DNA of 64,000 nt, taken from positions 156,881,454-156,945,453 of the forward strand of contig NC_081405.1 in NCBI RefSeq assembly GCF_030272615.1. The letters run 5' to 3'. Source of the DNA: Cryptomeria japonica. Taxonomy: Eukaryota; Streptophyta; Pinopsida; Cupressales; Cupressaceae. This document shows, in pieces, positions 25,301-36,971 of this stretch (within the stretch, counting starts at the first letter, position 1; every line of letters starts with the position of its first letter). Made by a program: the position numbers and the translations under genes. Under the pieces are notes generated by a model. That model was not told the DNA's origin and searched no databases. It saw only the letters and a list, made by a program, of their open reading frames with translations.

Positions 25301-26534
25301 CAAGGATTACAAAGTTTATCAAATGGATATTAAATGTGCATTTTTGAATGGAGATCTTGAAGAGGAAGTCTATATTGAACAACTTGATGGATTTTCTTTG
25401 ACAGATAACAATGATATGGTTTGTAGATTAAGAAAAGCTCTTTATGGACTAAAACAAGCTCCAAGAGCCTGGTATGCAAGATTGGATAAGTATCTTTTAA
25501 AAATTGGTTTTACTAAAGGAAATGCAGATAGCAATTTATATTACAAAGTAACTAATGATGACATTTTGATTATGGAAGTATTTGTTGATGATATAATCTT
25601 TGGAGGAGAAGATGGATTATGCAAAGAATTTTCTCTTTAAATGCAGCATGAATTTGAAATGTCTATGATTGGAGAAATAAAATTCTTTTTAGGATTGCAA
25701 ATTTTACAGACTGATAAAGGCATATTTTTTAGTCAATCTAAGTACTTGAAAGAACTACTCAAGAAATTTGGGATGGAGAACTCTAAACCGGTAAGCACAC
25801 CTATGACTACAAATGACAAATTATCTCAAAGGGATGAATCTACACCTGTTAATCCAACTAGATACAAATCTATGATAGGAGGTTTACTGTATTTGACACA
25901 AACCAGACCTGATATTATGAATGCAGTATGTATAGTTTCTAGATTTTAGAGTAATCCCAAGGAAAATCATGAATCAGCAGTAAAAAGGATTTTCCGGTAC
26001 TTACAAGGCACAACAAATCTTGGATTATGGTATCCTAAAGATGAAAATTTTGATCTATATGCATACATAGATGCAAATTGGGCAGGAGATGTGGATGATA
26101 GAAAGAGCACCACTGGAGGAGCATTCTTTCTTGGAAAGAGATTAGTTTCTTGGTTAAGTAAGAAACAGAGTTGTACATCTTTATGAACAGCAGAATCAGA
26201 ATATGTTGCAGGAGCAACAAACTATACACAGGTACTTTGGCTTAAGCAAATGTTGAAAGACATAAAGGTAAAATGCAAGGAACCTATTACTATATATTGT
26301 GATAACACTGCAGCAATCGATATATCTAAGAATCCAGTATTACATTCTAAAACAAAACATGTTTCTATCAAACTGAATTTTCTAAGGGAAAAAGTTGAAG
26401 AAAAGGAAATAAAACTGGTTTATGTGAATACTAAAGAACAACTTGCAAATATTTTTACAAAACCTTTGCCTAAGGAAACTTTTGAGCATCTCAGAGATCA
26501 GCTCGGAGTCTTACCTCCACCAGTAGAGACTTAG
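22385..26534 (+). pseudogene. Gag-Pol polyprotein of copia F
   Basis: ATG at 22385 (MSTNYFKKDSPKLDGTNYG). Gag holds a UBN2-type region and, at about 23200, a canonical zinc knuckle CFNCNKIGHMASRC. Protease WIIDSGCSHHMTGD is at about 23500. Integrase has HKRLCHVNF, CKECQFGKQ, DLIHTDLCGP and SDQGGEFTS (23870-24300), then GVVERKNR. Reverse transcriptase (25130-25620) has [19 protein letters not shown] and FVDDIIFGG. RNase H follows (26050-26500, ending LFTKPLP-like IFTKPLPKETF). Breaks: single-base loss at about 22815, 2-base loss at about 24438, 1-base gain at about 24859, and stops at about 24522, 25217, 25640, 25949 and 26186. The integrase-protease block 22831-24437 is the longest intact piece. 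Confidence 0.95.
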
Positions 26535-26612
26535 ACAGTTGATGATTGTCATCAACCGGCAGAATTAAATGGACAAATCTTTTATTCTGGTATTTGATGA
26601 GGAAGCTACCTC

Positions 26613-26900
26613 TCAGGGGGAGTAGTTGGTATATTGAATTGGTTGGTATTTTGTATGAACTTGACCTTTTTGTGACTTTGGCATTTGATGTCAAAGGGGG
26701 AGAGATATATGGAAAAACATTAAGGAAAAGTATATGGAAAAATGCATTACTTTTTTAGGAGAGATTGGTATTGTAAATAAATCTTTGTATAAACACATAT
26801 TACTCCCAGGGGGAGAATTGGTTTTTGTACTTGGCATTTCTATTTTGGCACTTTGATGGTTTTTCCATCTTGTGTTGCCATCAATGCCAAAGGGGGAGAT
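26613..26900 (+). other. Polypurine tract and tract-like array of F
   Basis: The tract CCAAAGGGGGAGAT (26887-26900) adjoins the 3' LTR. Similar AGGGGGAG copies lie at 26613-26626, 26692-26706 and 26805-26820. Number and order match E, so the array is ancestral to this family. Confidence 0.8.
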
Positions 26901-27958
26901 TGTTGGTATTTTGGTATGGTTTTGTCATTGATGTCAACACCCGCTAACACACCTACTTTGGAGATCCAGCAACATTCACCGGCAATCAGTGAACTGTTCA
27001 AACAATCACCAGTATATGGTTAACCGGCAGGATATAATGTTCACTGGTACCTGCAATGACATGGAAGACACTTGGTAATGTCGAAGACATCATGTGGACA
27101 CTTTTCCTTGAAGTAATAATCATTGGTATATTCTTATTTGCATATTTGCTTTTACCAGCAAATAGGTCCAGGTTATCTAGGGTTACACCAGCAGGTTTAT
27201 CTTTTTCAGATCAGCATGGCACGCTATGAAGATGATTTATTATTGTTGTAAATGCATTAAGCCGACATGTTTAATCCGTTATTGCATCGGATATTGTATT
27301 ATTTGTAAAATGTTTTATTGTAATATCTTGTAGAGCCGACCTACTAAAATTGGTCTTAGGGTATGGCATAAATGTAAGATCTTATTTGTAAGATCAAATG
27401 GAAAATGCGAAAGAAAAAGATTTAAGGAAGGGTATATGCGAGATCAAGCAGAGATATACACGAAGACATCATTTAAGGTGAAGTTAGGTTTTTGCAAAAG
27501 CATATCAGCATTACACCGATACTGAATCCAGCATATGAAGATGCTATTTTGTGCAGTACATTCTCATTGGATTTAACCATCCAACTGTAGTCAGTGTGAC
27601 TCCCATTTGTGGTTGAGCAGTGAGCTCTAGGCTGTTGGCCTTTCTACATGTGCAGACCCCTCTTTGTACACTTACTATCTGCAGTAGTATCATCTGATTG
27701 TGGGTAAGGTTTCCCACCGTGGTTTTTCCCCTTATAGGGTTTCCACGTACAAATATTTGTGTCATGTGTTGTGGATGAATTTATGTTTATGTTTCATGCA
27801 TTAATTCTTACCGGTACAAGCATTTTCTGTTAACTCTGTTTACCGGCACAACTAACTATTTTACCGGTATTAAGCAATAAGTTGGTTAATAAGATTTTGG
27901 TTTGAATTTATTAGACAACTGATTCACCCCTCCCTCTCAGTTGTCCCTGGGACCTACA
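26901..27958 (+). repeat. 3' LTR of F
   Basis: TGTTGGTATTTTGGTATGG ... GGGACCTACA, followed by the ATTAG duplication. The C-run seen in the 5' LTR is interrupted by a T here (CCCCTCCC). Confidence 0.95.
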
Positions 27959-27963
27959 ATTAG

Positions 27964-28868
27964 ATGCCTCATCATATGCCTCATCATGTTATGCAGCAAC
28001 ATGTCCTTTTTTCTATCTATAACGAGGGCATCCTCTCAATTTTCAAGAATAACTTTGACCAAATGAACCTTATTTACTAGAATTTCCTTGTGTAAGGCCA
28101 TTGTACCAACAATGATTAGTATCATGTGTTTCAGTTTGAGACATGTCACACCAATGATTCTCTTTGGAAGGTTGTTGTGGCTATGAAGACTTCTTCTGAG
28201 AAGGTGACTAAGAGAGGATCCCCTTTCGAATATTCTTTCCTCATTGTTCTTGAGAGATTTAGAAATCTTTCTCTCCAAAATCATCTTGTAAATACTGAAT
28301 AGCCTCTTCTTGTTGAAGAAGATTTACCAATTCTTCAAAAGATACTTTATGGTTGGTGATATTCAAAGTCATGATAAAATGCCTGAAATTATAAAGGAAG
28401 ATACTAAAAGGTTATTGAGACAAGCAATTTGTCTTCTACTTTCTCACCAAGGGAAAGATGCTCTACTTAGAGAGCAGACACATGACACAAGAAGCTCTCA
28501 ACTTTCGTGACAGCCTACATACTAAGCATATGAAGCTTAGATTGAAGATGGAGAATCTTAGTCTAGTTATTTGCCTCATAGATCGTGGAAAGTGCATCCT
28601 AAGTCTCCTTTGATGTTGTGGTATCTATAACATATGGTTGAACTTCATCTATGATTCTAAGTGTTATCAACATTAAGGCTTTGGTATCAGCCTTGTCAAA
28701 CTTCTTTCACTCGTCAACATCATTGGGACATGTGATGGCTCTAATAACAATCTCCCACAATTCTTCAAACTAAAGAATCATGTACATCTTAGTCTTCCAT
28801 GTGACATAGTTGGATCCTTTTATAAGTTGCGCATCTGAAAGTAGAATCTTCAGAGCAGACATGATAAA
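27964..28868 (-). pseudogene. G gag remnant
   Basis: Continuation of G on the right of F. From 28862 leftwards it reads MSALKILLSDAQLIKGSNYV then TWKTKMYMIL, typical of the start of a copia Gag (UBN2 family). It is followed by a degenerate series with at least eight stops and frameshifts. No readable zinc knuckle was found. F's insertion separates this from the protease part. Confidence 0.75.
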
Positions 28869-29523
28869 CACCAAAAATAAAATATACTTCACAAAAAGAG
28901 AAATTTTATTAATAGTGTAATAACATATACTCTTATTGAGATAAATACATTCTTCTATGAATGATGAGAATCAGTCAAGTGAGTGCAATAGGCTCATGCT
29001 ATGAGATGAGGATGCTTATGAGGGTGTTCTACCTTGTCTTCAACTTCAACATCAGCATCATAACCCTCTTCAAGTTGTACACATATTTTTTGTGCCTGAA
29101 AGGGCACATCAAAATTGAAATATTCTAGAATGACTTGTCATATAAGCTAATTGAAATGTAGATTTCCAATATTATGAAGAGCATATAACAAAGAAAAATA
29201 AAAACTAGTACTATTTGGAACTGTATTTTGGGCACCGTGATTACTAATAATTCTACTAGCATCATCATGGAAATTCGACATTCAAAAGAAAAAACAACTT
29301 GTCTCCTGTATAACACAAAAAATAAGGAAGCCAAACCTTCATTGGGTTATCTCCTCTGCAACATATCCAATGAAGAATGCAGCACAATACTCCATCATCA
29401 AAGTCCTACGTAGCACTACCAAACTTGGTTCAGGTTGCGATGAAACAAAACACCTTATATTTTTTTCCTCTACGCAAGCTATGAGGAAATAAAACGCTTT
29501 CTATTCTCCCAATGATGTCATCT

Positions 29524-29539
29524 CTGCTCTGATACCAAA
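29524..29539 (-). other. Primer binding site of G
   Basis: Minus strand TTTGGTATCAGAGCAG directly after the LTR; an exact TGGTATCAGAGC initiator tRNA-Met type site. Confidence 0.82.
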
Positions 29540-29720
29540 TATAAGTGCAAAAGACATAAAAATGAAGGCAATGCAATGATGTGTATTATCAACCAAATGC
29601 AATATATACAATACATAAAGCAGTTACCGGACCGTTGGAGGAACAAAAAATAGGAGTCGTTGTGGAATGGTAGAAATAGAAGACAAGATAATGATAGAAA
29701 CAATGATAATTATGCTAACA
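29540..29720 (-). repeat. 5' LTR of G
   Basis: Pairs with 18323-18501. Minus strand TGTTAGCATAATTATCATTG ... TTTTGCACTTATA; the final CA is changed to TA. Numerous substitutions between the pair fit an old insertion. Confidence 0.83.
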
Positions 29721-31390
29721 TGGGCTACATTATGGATTTATTATGTTGGGTTCATGATTTTACCCCTCCGTTACATGTAAGCATTGGATGATTAGCCACT
29801 GGTTGCGTATGAGTTGTGGAGTTGGTTATTCAATGACTTGAATGCTCCTAGAAAACATGATAGGTTTTTCAATTTTTCTATTTCTTAAAGTTGTGATTTG
29901 TAGATCTATGTTTATTTCATTATTCAAATGACATATTTGATGTGAATTTCTAGATGTTGAAGTGGATTGTAGATTTACAGAGATGATTTTGCAAGTTATA
30001 CATGTTAACTAGAATCTATTGTATGTAGATCTATGGTGAGACTATATTAAAGGTGTTTTAGATGAAGACAATTACAAGTTTGAATGGCTACTTGGAGGGT
30101 TCTTGTCGATGTATGGTTACTCTTATGTGGATTTATTTGGAAAATTAGATATAGCTTTGATTATGGTTCTTGAGACTTGGAAATCTACATGTTAGGCCTA
30201 ATTGTCTTTATTTCATATATTATTGATGTGGATTTTGTTTGGTATGCCTTATTATTGGTCACCATTATTATATTGGTATGTTGATTGCAGTGAGAAAAGA
30301 ATTTTTGGGAGTACCTTTGTGGTACATGAGAAGCTTTGTTCAATTCCAATGGAGTTTTGGTAATGAAATTGGTCATGATGCCATGTATAAATCAATATCA
30401 CTTTTAGTGGGAGATTTATGCAATTACATTATATATTTTATCTTCTTTGTTTCAAGAGTTTGGTTTTAAGTTGTTGATGTTACAGTGTATAGTAAGTCAT
30501 GGATAATCTTTGATTACAAGATGAATGGTTTTTTGCAATGGTTGTTGGTGTCATGTGAAGCTCTTAGATTTTCTTTTTCATATTGTAGTGAGAGTTTCTA
30601 TTGACAAAGGATTTGTAGTATTACATGTCTTCTTGGTTTGGATATTATAGTACAACTCTTCCCTTTGGGAGCTCTTGGTATTGAGTCCTTTAATGGTGTT
30701 GGGGTCATGAAGGATCTTTAGTTAGGAGATGGTTATCACAATGATTGAAGAGATTGATATCACAGTTCAATGGGAGCTTGTGGCAATGATGTTATATTCA
30801 CCATAGGATGGTGGATGGTCTTATTTAATGCTTGTAGGTGTCATGTATGGAATCTTGGATTTTGTTTCATAAATAGTGATGGTTTCTGGCATGTTGTTTT
30901 TCATTGATAGGAGATGATTATATTTATATGTTTGGAGATATTTTTTGGATTAGAGTATGGTTTGTATTATGTCATGATGTACACTTGATTCTAGAGTAGA
31001 GTGTTGGCATGATGCAGGTTCTCTTGAGATAATAATATGTTCTTTGGAGTATATGATTTTCCTTTAAGGAAATGATAGATCATGATGTCATGATATATTT
31101 TATGTTTCTACAATTGGAACTTTGACAATGGGATATGTGTAGGTTCATGGGGGGCCAGAAAGTGGTGATGTTAAAAAAATGCATTTTTCATTAACCCAAA
31201 AACATAAAAAAAATCATGTTGACTTTTTACTTGGTTTGGGTGTCAATGCATTTAGCCATGGCAAAAAACTAAGCAAAACAAATATCAATTAGTAATTGAC
31301 ATCTGATTGGATTGGATATCCAATTGTATCATATATCCGATCTTACCGGATATTAGTTGCTAACCGATATCCATTACATCAACAATTCAC
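29721..31390. other. Intergenic stretch right of G
   Basis: Continuation of the flank at 17293-18322. T- and G-rich, with stops in every frame and no motif recognised. The short open frames here lack any coding hallmark. Confidence 0.4.
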
Positions 31391-31560
31391 AAAAAATAAA
31401 TATAATATTATATATATAAGTATATTATAATATATTAATATAATATATATAATAGTAATATATTATGTATCAATATATATCAATAAAATATATATTAATA
31501 TAAATTTAAACCTGCCTATATATATTAATATTGATATATAGAAAACCACTAACATATTTT
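31391..31560. repeat. AT-rich low-complexity tract
   Basis: Irregular TATATAAT and TTAATATA repeats, almost free of G and C over about 150 bp. No transposon ends were seen around it. It could be a nuclear matrix attachment-like region or simply slippage-derived sequence. Confidence 0.6.
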
Positions 31561-31918
31561 TTAACAAATCACACGTCAATAAATGGATATCAGATTTTTG
31601 GATTGGATATTTAATCTAATTAGATATATGTTTTCTTTGAGACCATAAAAATAAAAAAACATAGTCATCGTTGGTCATTTTCACCCATGACGACAACAAA
31701 AACCCTCGACCCATGACAAGAGTGAATAGATATTAGAAGGCAAAACTAATACCCATCCTTCCCAATTAAACCCAACCTCTAGATTGATTAAGGTAGGTTA
31801 TTTACTTGTTTTTCTTTTATTTATTTATTTTTCTTTTCTTTTTTTAATTACAAATTAGGTTTTTTTTAAATGAATTATAGTTTGTAGATTATTTTTTTTT
31901 ATTTTAAACTTCAATCAT

Positions 31919-32381
31919 GGTAGATAATCTAAACCCTACACCACCAAACCCTCCCTCAATTCAAGATTTGATTAATATTAATTTGATTGAGTTGATGAAT
32001 ATTTGTGAGCTATATTGTTGGTACCCTCATCTATAGTCAATAATTTCTAATGTCTAAACCCTCACAAGACAACATAGTTTCATTCTATTGTGGCGAGAGG
32101 TCATGAGGCAACACTATAGAAATGGGTTGTCGTATGATGAGGCCAAGAATATTGAAATTGACAAAGCCTAATTAGCCACATTATTTGTCAATCCTATAAC
32201 TAGACAATGGTGTCAATATTAGGGTATAGTAGATAACTTCTAGGATCATTGGTGGGTGATTTTAGATAAACCACCCAACAACAATCTCAATGTCCCTCTA
32301 TATTTCCTTCACAAACTATATGTTGATTTTTTCCCAGGTCACCATGTCAACTACTTTGACATGAGAGATTTCAAGGTGTAA
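31919..32381 (+). pseudogene. Unrecognised coding relic, left part
   Basis: An ATG at 31919 begins MVDNLNPTPPNPPSIQDLIN and stays open for about 39 codons. After a frame change, a second readable part appears (EVMRQHYRNGLSYDEAKNIE at about 32100, then LATLFVNPITRQW, HWWVILDKPPNNN and YFLHKLYVDFFPGHHVNYFD) with three in-frame stops. Composition is protein-like but I do not know the family. It ends exactly where the LTR of element I begins. A Pro-rich relic on the other side of I (38080-38525) may be the rest of the same gene or transposon protein. Confidence 0.3.
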
Positions 32382-32471
32382 TGGTGTAAATTTAAAATTA
32401 GGGTTTCAACAAGTAAAAACACTAACTAACCAAATTAATTATACATTGAAAGAAGGAGGTAAATCCAATAG

Positions 32472-33552
32472 ATCCCACAGGGTGAACTCACAATAATGGT
32501 TCCCACTTTTTTGCCACTTTTGACACTGAGATGAACAATTTTAAAATAATCTTCAACTTCCGACAACTATAAATTTTAAACTATTAAGAATTTGAAGATG
32601 ATGTAAATTAGTGATTTGTAGCATTTTGTCTGTAGATTCTATATATATTTTTTTCAAATTTTTTGAAGGATTTGTTTTTTTAATTTTTTCATCTCCCTCG
32701 AAAAGTAGTTTTTTATAGCAAACTACATTTTTTAAGAGTGATGTGCCTCCCAAAACACATAACCTTTTTTTTATGAATGATAAAAACTCAATTCTTTCGA
32801 ATTTTGGTTTGTACCATCAATATCCAGGGCTTGCAGTTGGTTTGATAGTGATATGTTAAATATTTTTCATTTTATTAAGTTTTGAAGTCTGACTAATTAT
32901 ATTTTAGACATAGGTGTATGTTTGAACACATAACTTGTTCTATATATATCGAAATTCAATTTATTTTTTTTGTTAGAAAGAAGACATCAATACCTAGGAC
33001 ATAGATATTTTTCAGAATTTTTTTAAATTAGTTTACTACTTTTCCTAGTGCATTGAATAGAGAAATTCTTGTTTGGTGAAAAACCTATGTTTGGTAAAAT
33101 TAAAAAAACAAGTTCATAATAAACTCAATATGTAATAAAATTATAGTCATTGAAAAGCTTGCTTTGAGGACTACAATACTACATTTTGGGTTGTCAAGAT
33201 CATTCCATTTGAGCCTTCAACCAAAGGTTTGAAGGCCAAAAATCTGTAAAAAAATGTAGAAAGCTTCAGAGAAGTGTTAAAAAAGGGGTTCGAACGAAGT
33301 GGGGTTCGAGAGAACCCCCATTTTTAGGGGGATTTGATTGAACCCCCCTAATATAATTGAAAAACAACATAAACAAGCATTAAAGATGCTTCTCTCAAAA
33401 GAGGGGGTTCGAACGAAGTGGGGGCTTCGCTCAAAACCCAAAGGGTAGTCTGTTCAAACACCCCCACTTCGCTCGAACCCCCCCCCAAAACAAAATTCTC
33501 CACTTTCACCAATTTCCTTCGTTGGCAAAAGTGGGAACCATTAATGTGGGAT
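32472..33552. mobile_element. Non-autonomous DNA element with terminal inverted repeats (MITE-like)
   Basis: It interrupts the LTR of I at CCAATAG|; the uninterrupted site is at about 37060. The ends are inverted repeats: ATCCCACA...TAATGGTTCCCACTTTT on the left and the reverse complement (AAAAGTGGGAACCATTA...TGTGGGAT) on the right, with a 13-nt interruption in the left copy. There is no transposase frame. Internal GC-rich inverted repeats are present at 33403-33482. The target duplication is unclear (possibly AG or TAG). Superfamily is not assigned. It could alternatively be a foldback element. Confidence 0.65.
33403..33482. repeat. Perfect-type hairpin inside the DNA element
   Basis: Arm 33403-33424 (GGGGGTTCGAACGAAGTGG and on) and arm 33461-33482 are reverse complements with one mismatch over 22 bases, with a 36-nt loop. 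A third copy of the GGTTCGAACGAAGTGGGG core is at about 33286-33305. The surroundings are AT-rich, so this GC-rich block stands out. Confidence 0.85.
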
Positions 33553-34366
33553 AGCCCCACAATTTGACTGGAAAATGGCTGAGAATACTAATCAAGTTTA
33601 CTAATTTAGTGGTGCGGTGTGAGTCTCCTTTCTAAGTTGAATTGTAATGTAATTATGAAATTAGGATAAAATGAGAGATTATTGAGGTAATCTAATAGAA
33701 ACAGTAAGCTATAGATGTCCCATGAAGCCACCAACTGAGATCTAGGGAAAAAAAGGTGTTTTGAACCTGTCTTTGGAAATTAGAATTGATTTTTTGAGAC
33801 CGTATAGCACAAATCTGCCCCAGTCCTTCAAATTTTCCATCGTCAAAAGCTGACCTATTTGTTCTTTTAACTTTTTCATATTTCCCAAGTACAACTCTAC
33901 ACCTATTTCCTACACATAGAAAGAAAGGGAAAGATATTTGGGGATAGGGTTTTGCCTTAGGTCAAACCTTGGTTTTGGAATTAACCATGAATGAAATAAT
34001 GCAAATACTAAAATAAATGTTAGGGAGTATACCTCATATTTGCAATTGTTGGTGATGATGCAATGCTCTTTGAATTTAAACATAAATAATGAATGTAATG
34101 GCTTAAAAAAATCATGGACATGAAAACCCCTAATCACACACACATGCTTGCATGAATATTGATGTAACTTTGCTCCCCAATGCTTGAATAATGAATATGC
34201 ATCCTTGAACCTATGAATATGATTGATGATAAATTCTTCACGGATGTGCGAATGATATAGATGGAGTATTCAAATGATCTAAAATGAATTGATATAGTGT
34301 AAGACATGCAAAAGTATAGTACAATATAGTAAAAAGAGAGTGATATGAAATGCTCCCCTTAAGATG

Positions 34367-34386
34367 TCAACATAGCCCTATGTTGA
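34367..34386. repeat. Short palindrome
   Basis: TCAACATAG-CC-CTATGTTGA, next to the putative polypurine tract of I. Function unknown. Confidence 0.7.
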
Positions 34387-35103
34387 TGTCTTAATGAAGC
34401 TAGAAGCAAGCATACACACCTTCAACACCAAGGAGATATCCTTTTAGGAAACAATGTTCATAAATCCAAGCTAAAGAGGCATTACTCCTATAAGCAAGGA
34501 AAAGATAGTTGAAAAAGAGATATCTTGCAACAAGTGTAAAGGGAATCCTCGGAGGAGAATAGATCTTTGCTAAAAATACATCTACCTCCAAGAGGAGCTT
34601 TTTGAACAAAACTAACATCATCAACCAAGAGAGAGGAAGGAGACCAAGAATAAATATCTTCCTCGCATTGCTAGGTGAAATGGATTCTTGATGAAGGATG
34701 ACACATTTTTAATGCACCTCATGCACATATCCAAGTGTAGAAGAGGTTGTAGTCAAGTATACACACCTCATTCATAAGAGAGAATCATTAATAAAACAAA
34801 CAACTTCACACAAGGAATGACATAGTATCAAAAGAAAACACCACTCAACAAAGGAAAAGTGGATCCTTAGAAAGGGTAGGAAACATCAATGGCCACCAAG
34901 CATAAGGAAAATGAGAAGGATTACACAACCTCTAAGGAGAGATTTATTCATAAAAGGTGTACCATTTCAATCAAGGAATAGGTCCTACCCAAGGAACACA
35001 CATGTACTCGCATGAAGGATAAGTCTATGCAAGAAAGGATGTCATATTGTGCAAAATGCAACTCTAAAGAAGAGGTAATCTTCAAAGAGAAAGACATAAT
35101 TGC

Positions 35104-35106
<3 letters not shown>

Positions 35107-35140
<34 letters not shown>
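35107..35140. repeat. (TA)17 microsatellite
   Basis: Uninterrupted TA dinucleotides inside element I. The overlapping short frames with poly-Tyr/Ile are artefacts of this repeat. Confidence 0.98.
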
Positions 35141-35143
<3 letters not shown>

Positions 35144-35159
35144 TCCTTTCTCCCCAAGG

Positions 35160-36207
35160 AAGGAAATAAGGAAGAAGCTATGTTGTTGCCCCAAGATGAT
35201 TGTTATTGAAAAATCATCACCACTCATGACAAAGAGCCCACAATGAAGTTAACTACTAGTTTCATAGGGTGAGGAGAAACATGATAGGGTGAATGGAGTG
35301 CTACGACACTACCTCTTCACCAAGAAAAAGTGCAAGATCAGTTGTAAGAACTATTTGAGCTCGATCATGTTGGTCTTGAACAAATGTTGTAAAGGATTTA
35401 CAATTTCTAAGAGAGTGAGAATAACCACAATGAAAAATACAATTTTCATCACTTTCCTTATGCTTATAATTGTGATTAAGTTTAATGAAGGAAAAACAAC
35501 ATTCTTATCATACTTCAATCTCCAAAATATTCTTGTAGCTAACTTCTCTTGATCGTTAATGGGAGTTGGTCTTGTCTCTTGAGATGTAAGGACAAGTTTT
35601 CTAGAAGGAGGAGGATTATCCTCTATGATTTTTATAGTTCCATTATCAACAAGTTCTTTTATTCCCTTTTGAAATCAAGACAACCATTGGCATGGTGATT
35701 CTGGGTTTGATGATATGATCAAAAAGGATTATTTGAGGAAGAATCACCTTTAGATGGATGACAATTTCAATTCCTTACAAGATAATCCTTAAACCTTTGA
35801 ATTTTAAGAAGATCATCCATAGGTGAATGGTGAGGATGTCCTAGACCTTATGTACTAGCTTGTGAAGGAGGGTTTATAGGGACTTGTATTCCTTGTTCAT
35901 ATTTCCCAAGTCCTTGTCCAATATAACCTTGTTTTGAGATTATATTATAACCACACCTATAAGAATGTTTAAATTGTGAAGAAGAAGGACTATTATTGTG
36001 AATCTCTTGAAAATTTGTATTATAAGGGCACATGGAAGGATAAAAGGTATAATTACATGAAGAATAAATATCCTTTGTAGGAATTGTTTCCTTTCTATCA
36101 TCATCATTCATATCCTCTTTGATAGTTTGGGAGGGAAGGTCCTTATCATCTAGGGCTTCATCTTTTCTTAATGTTACATGAGGAGATAGGTCATGAATAA
36201 AATTCAT
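35160..36207 (-). pseudogene. Element I gag-like protein with G-patch-like motif
   Basis: Minus-strand frame from 36207: an acidic start, then at about 35940-35880 GYIGQGLGKYEQGIQVPI, matching the glycine pattern of a G-patch (GxGLGKxxQGI), an RNA-binding motif also found in some retroelement polyproteins. The frame is then broken. Further readable parts are KGIKELVDNGTIKIIEDNPPP (about 35670) and, in another frame, ENCIFHCGYSHSLRNCKSF (about 35430), resembling the Cys-x2-His...His-x4-Cys element that precedes a VQDLI-like helix in plant Ty3/gypsy Gag. No protease, integrase or RT was found. Family assignment to Ty3/gypsy is tentative. Confidence 0.45.
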
Positions 36208-36971
36208 AACATCATCCTCCCTACAAATATTTTGATGACTAAGATAAGCTCTAGGAGAATGAGGATATAAAGGGATTGATAAACCAACATCTCAATCTTA
36301 CACCTCTTGCACTAGAGTATGCCTATGAGAAGAGGATGGTGTCATGTTTCTCTTCAATTACTTCTCTCCATTAGAGAGATCATTGATAGTAGTATTTATT
36401 GTTTTCTTATTCACATTAAATCCCCTAGGAGAGGTACAAGTGTTAACTTTGTTGTTGTCATATTTAGGATTATTATTGTCTACAAATGCCTTTATGTGAT
36501 CTACACATCTAATGCATGTTATTAAAAATTCCATCATAAAATAACATATAACATGGATAAAAGATTTGAGATATGATTTGCAAGTAGGAAATATCTTGGA
36601 AATCCTAAAAATGTAATATGCAAAATTACTATGAATGAAAAGAAGTAATGTAAAATGAAAGAAGTCATTATTGAACACGTGATTGTGATATAAATGTAAC
36701 TAAAAATAAATGTAATAATATGTGAAATAGAAAAAAAATCAGATTTAGTAAATTCCATTATGAGTGTCTAGATCTGAAAATATAAGTGAAAAATTATGCA
36801 ACCCACAAGCCAAATTTAGCAAAATAATTTAGGTTTTTTATGAAATTAACCACTAAATTTTTGTAATTATGATCTATGAGAACAAAATTTATTTTTCAAA
36901 TGCCTAAAAATCAAAACTAAGACCACAAATTACAAATAAGTATGCAAGGAGTCAAGTTCACCAAAATTTAT

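Larger units (their letters stand above)
21271..27958 (+). mobile_element. Element F: complete Ty1/copia LTR retrotransposon, nested in G
   Basis: The LTRs are almost equal in length (21271-22327, 1057 bp; 26901-27958, 1058 bp) and flanked by a perfect 5-bp duplication ATTAG (21266-21270 and 27959-27963). The interior has primer site, gag, protease, integrase, reverse transcriptase, RNase H and polypurine tract. F lies antisense inside the protease region of G and is the same family as E. Three frameshifts and several stops disable its polyprotein. Confidence 0.96.
18323..29720 (-). mobile_element. Element G: old short-LTR Ty1/copia, split by F
   Basis: Two LTRs of about 180 bp (18323-18501 and 29540-29720) bracket gag, protease, integrase, reverse transcriptase and RNase H remnants on the minus strand. 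Subtracting nested F leaves about 4.7 kb, the normal size for a short-LTR copia. Its flanks (TGGAT at 18318-18322, TGGGC at 29721-29725) share only three bases, so the target duplication is decayed or a boundary is shifted. Stops and frameshifts throughout make this the oldest copia in the E/F/G cluster. Confidence 0.85.
32382..34350 (-). repeat. 3' LTR of I, interrupted
   Basis: Similar to 36972-37780 from 32382 to 32471 and from 33553 to about 34300. A purine-rich stretch on the minus strand at about 34353-34362 (AAGGGGAGCA) may be the polypurine tract. The upstream part present in the other LTR (37790-38020) is missing here. Confidence 0.55.

Noticed and set aside
18323-29720. G as a TRIM element because of its 180-bp LTRs
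   Set aside because: The interior has gag and pol remnants and is about 4.7 kb without F, so it is an ordinary short-LTR copia.
35012-35227. Frames with poly-(Tyr-Ile) around 35107-35140
   Set aside because: Product of the (TA)17 microsatellite.
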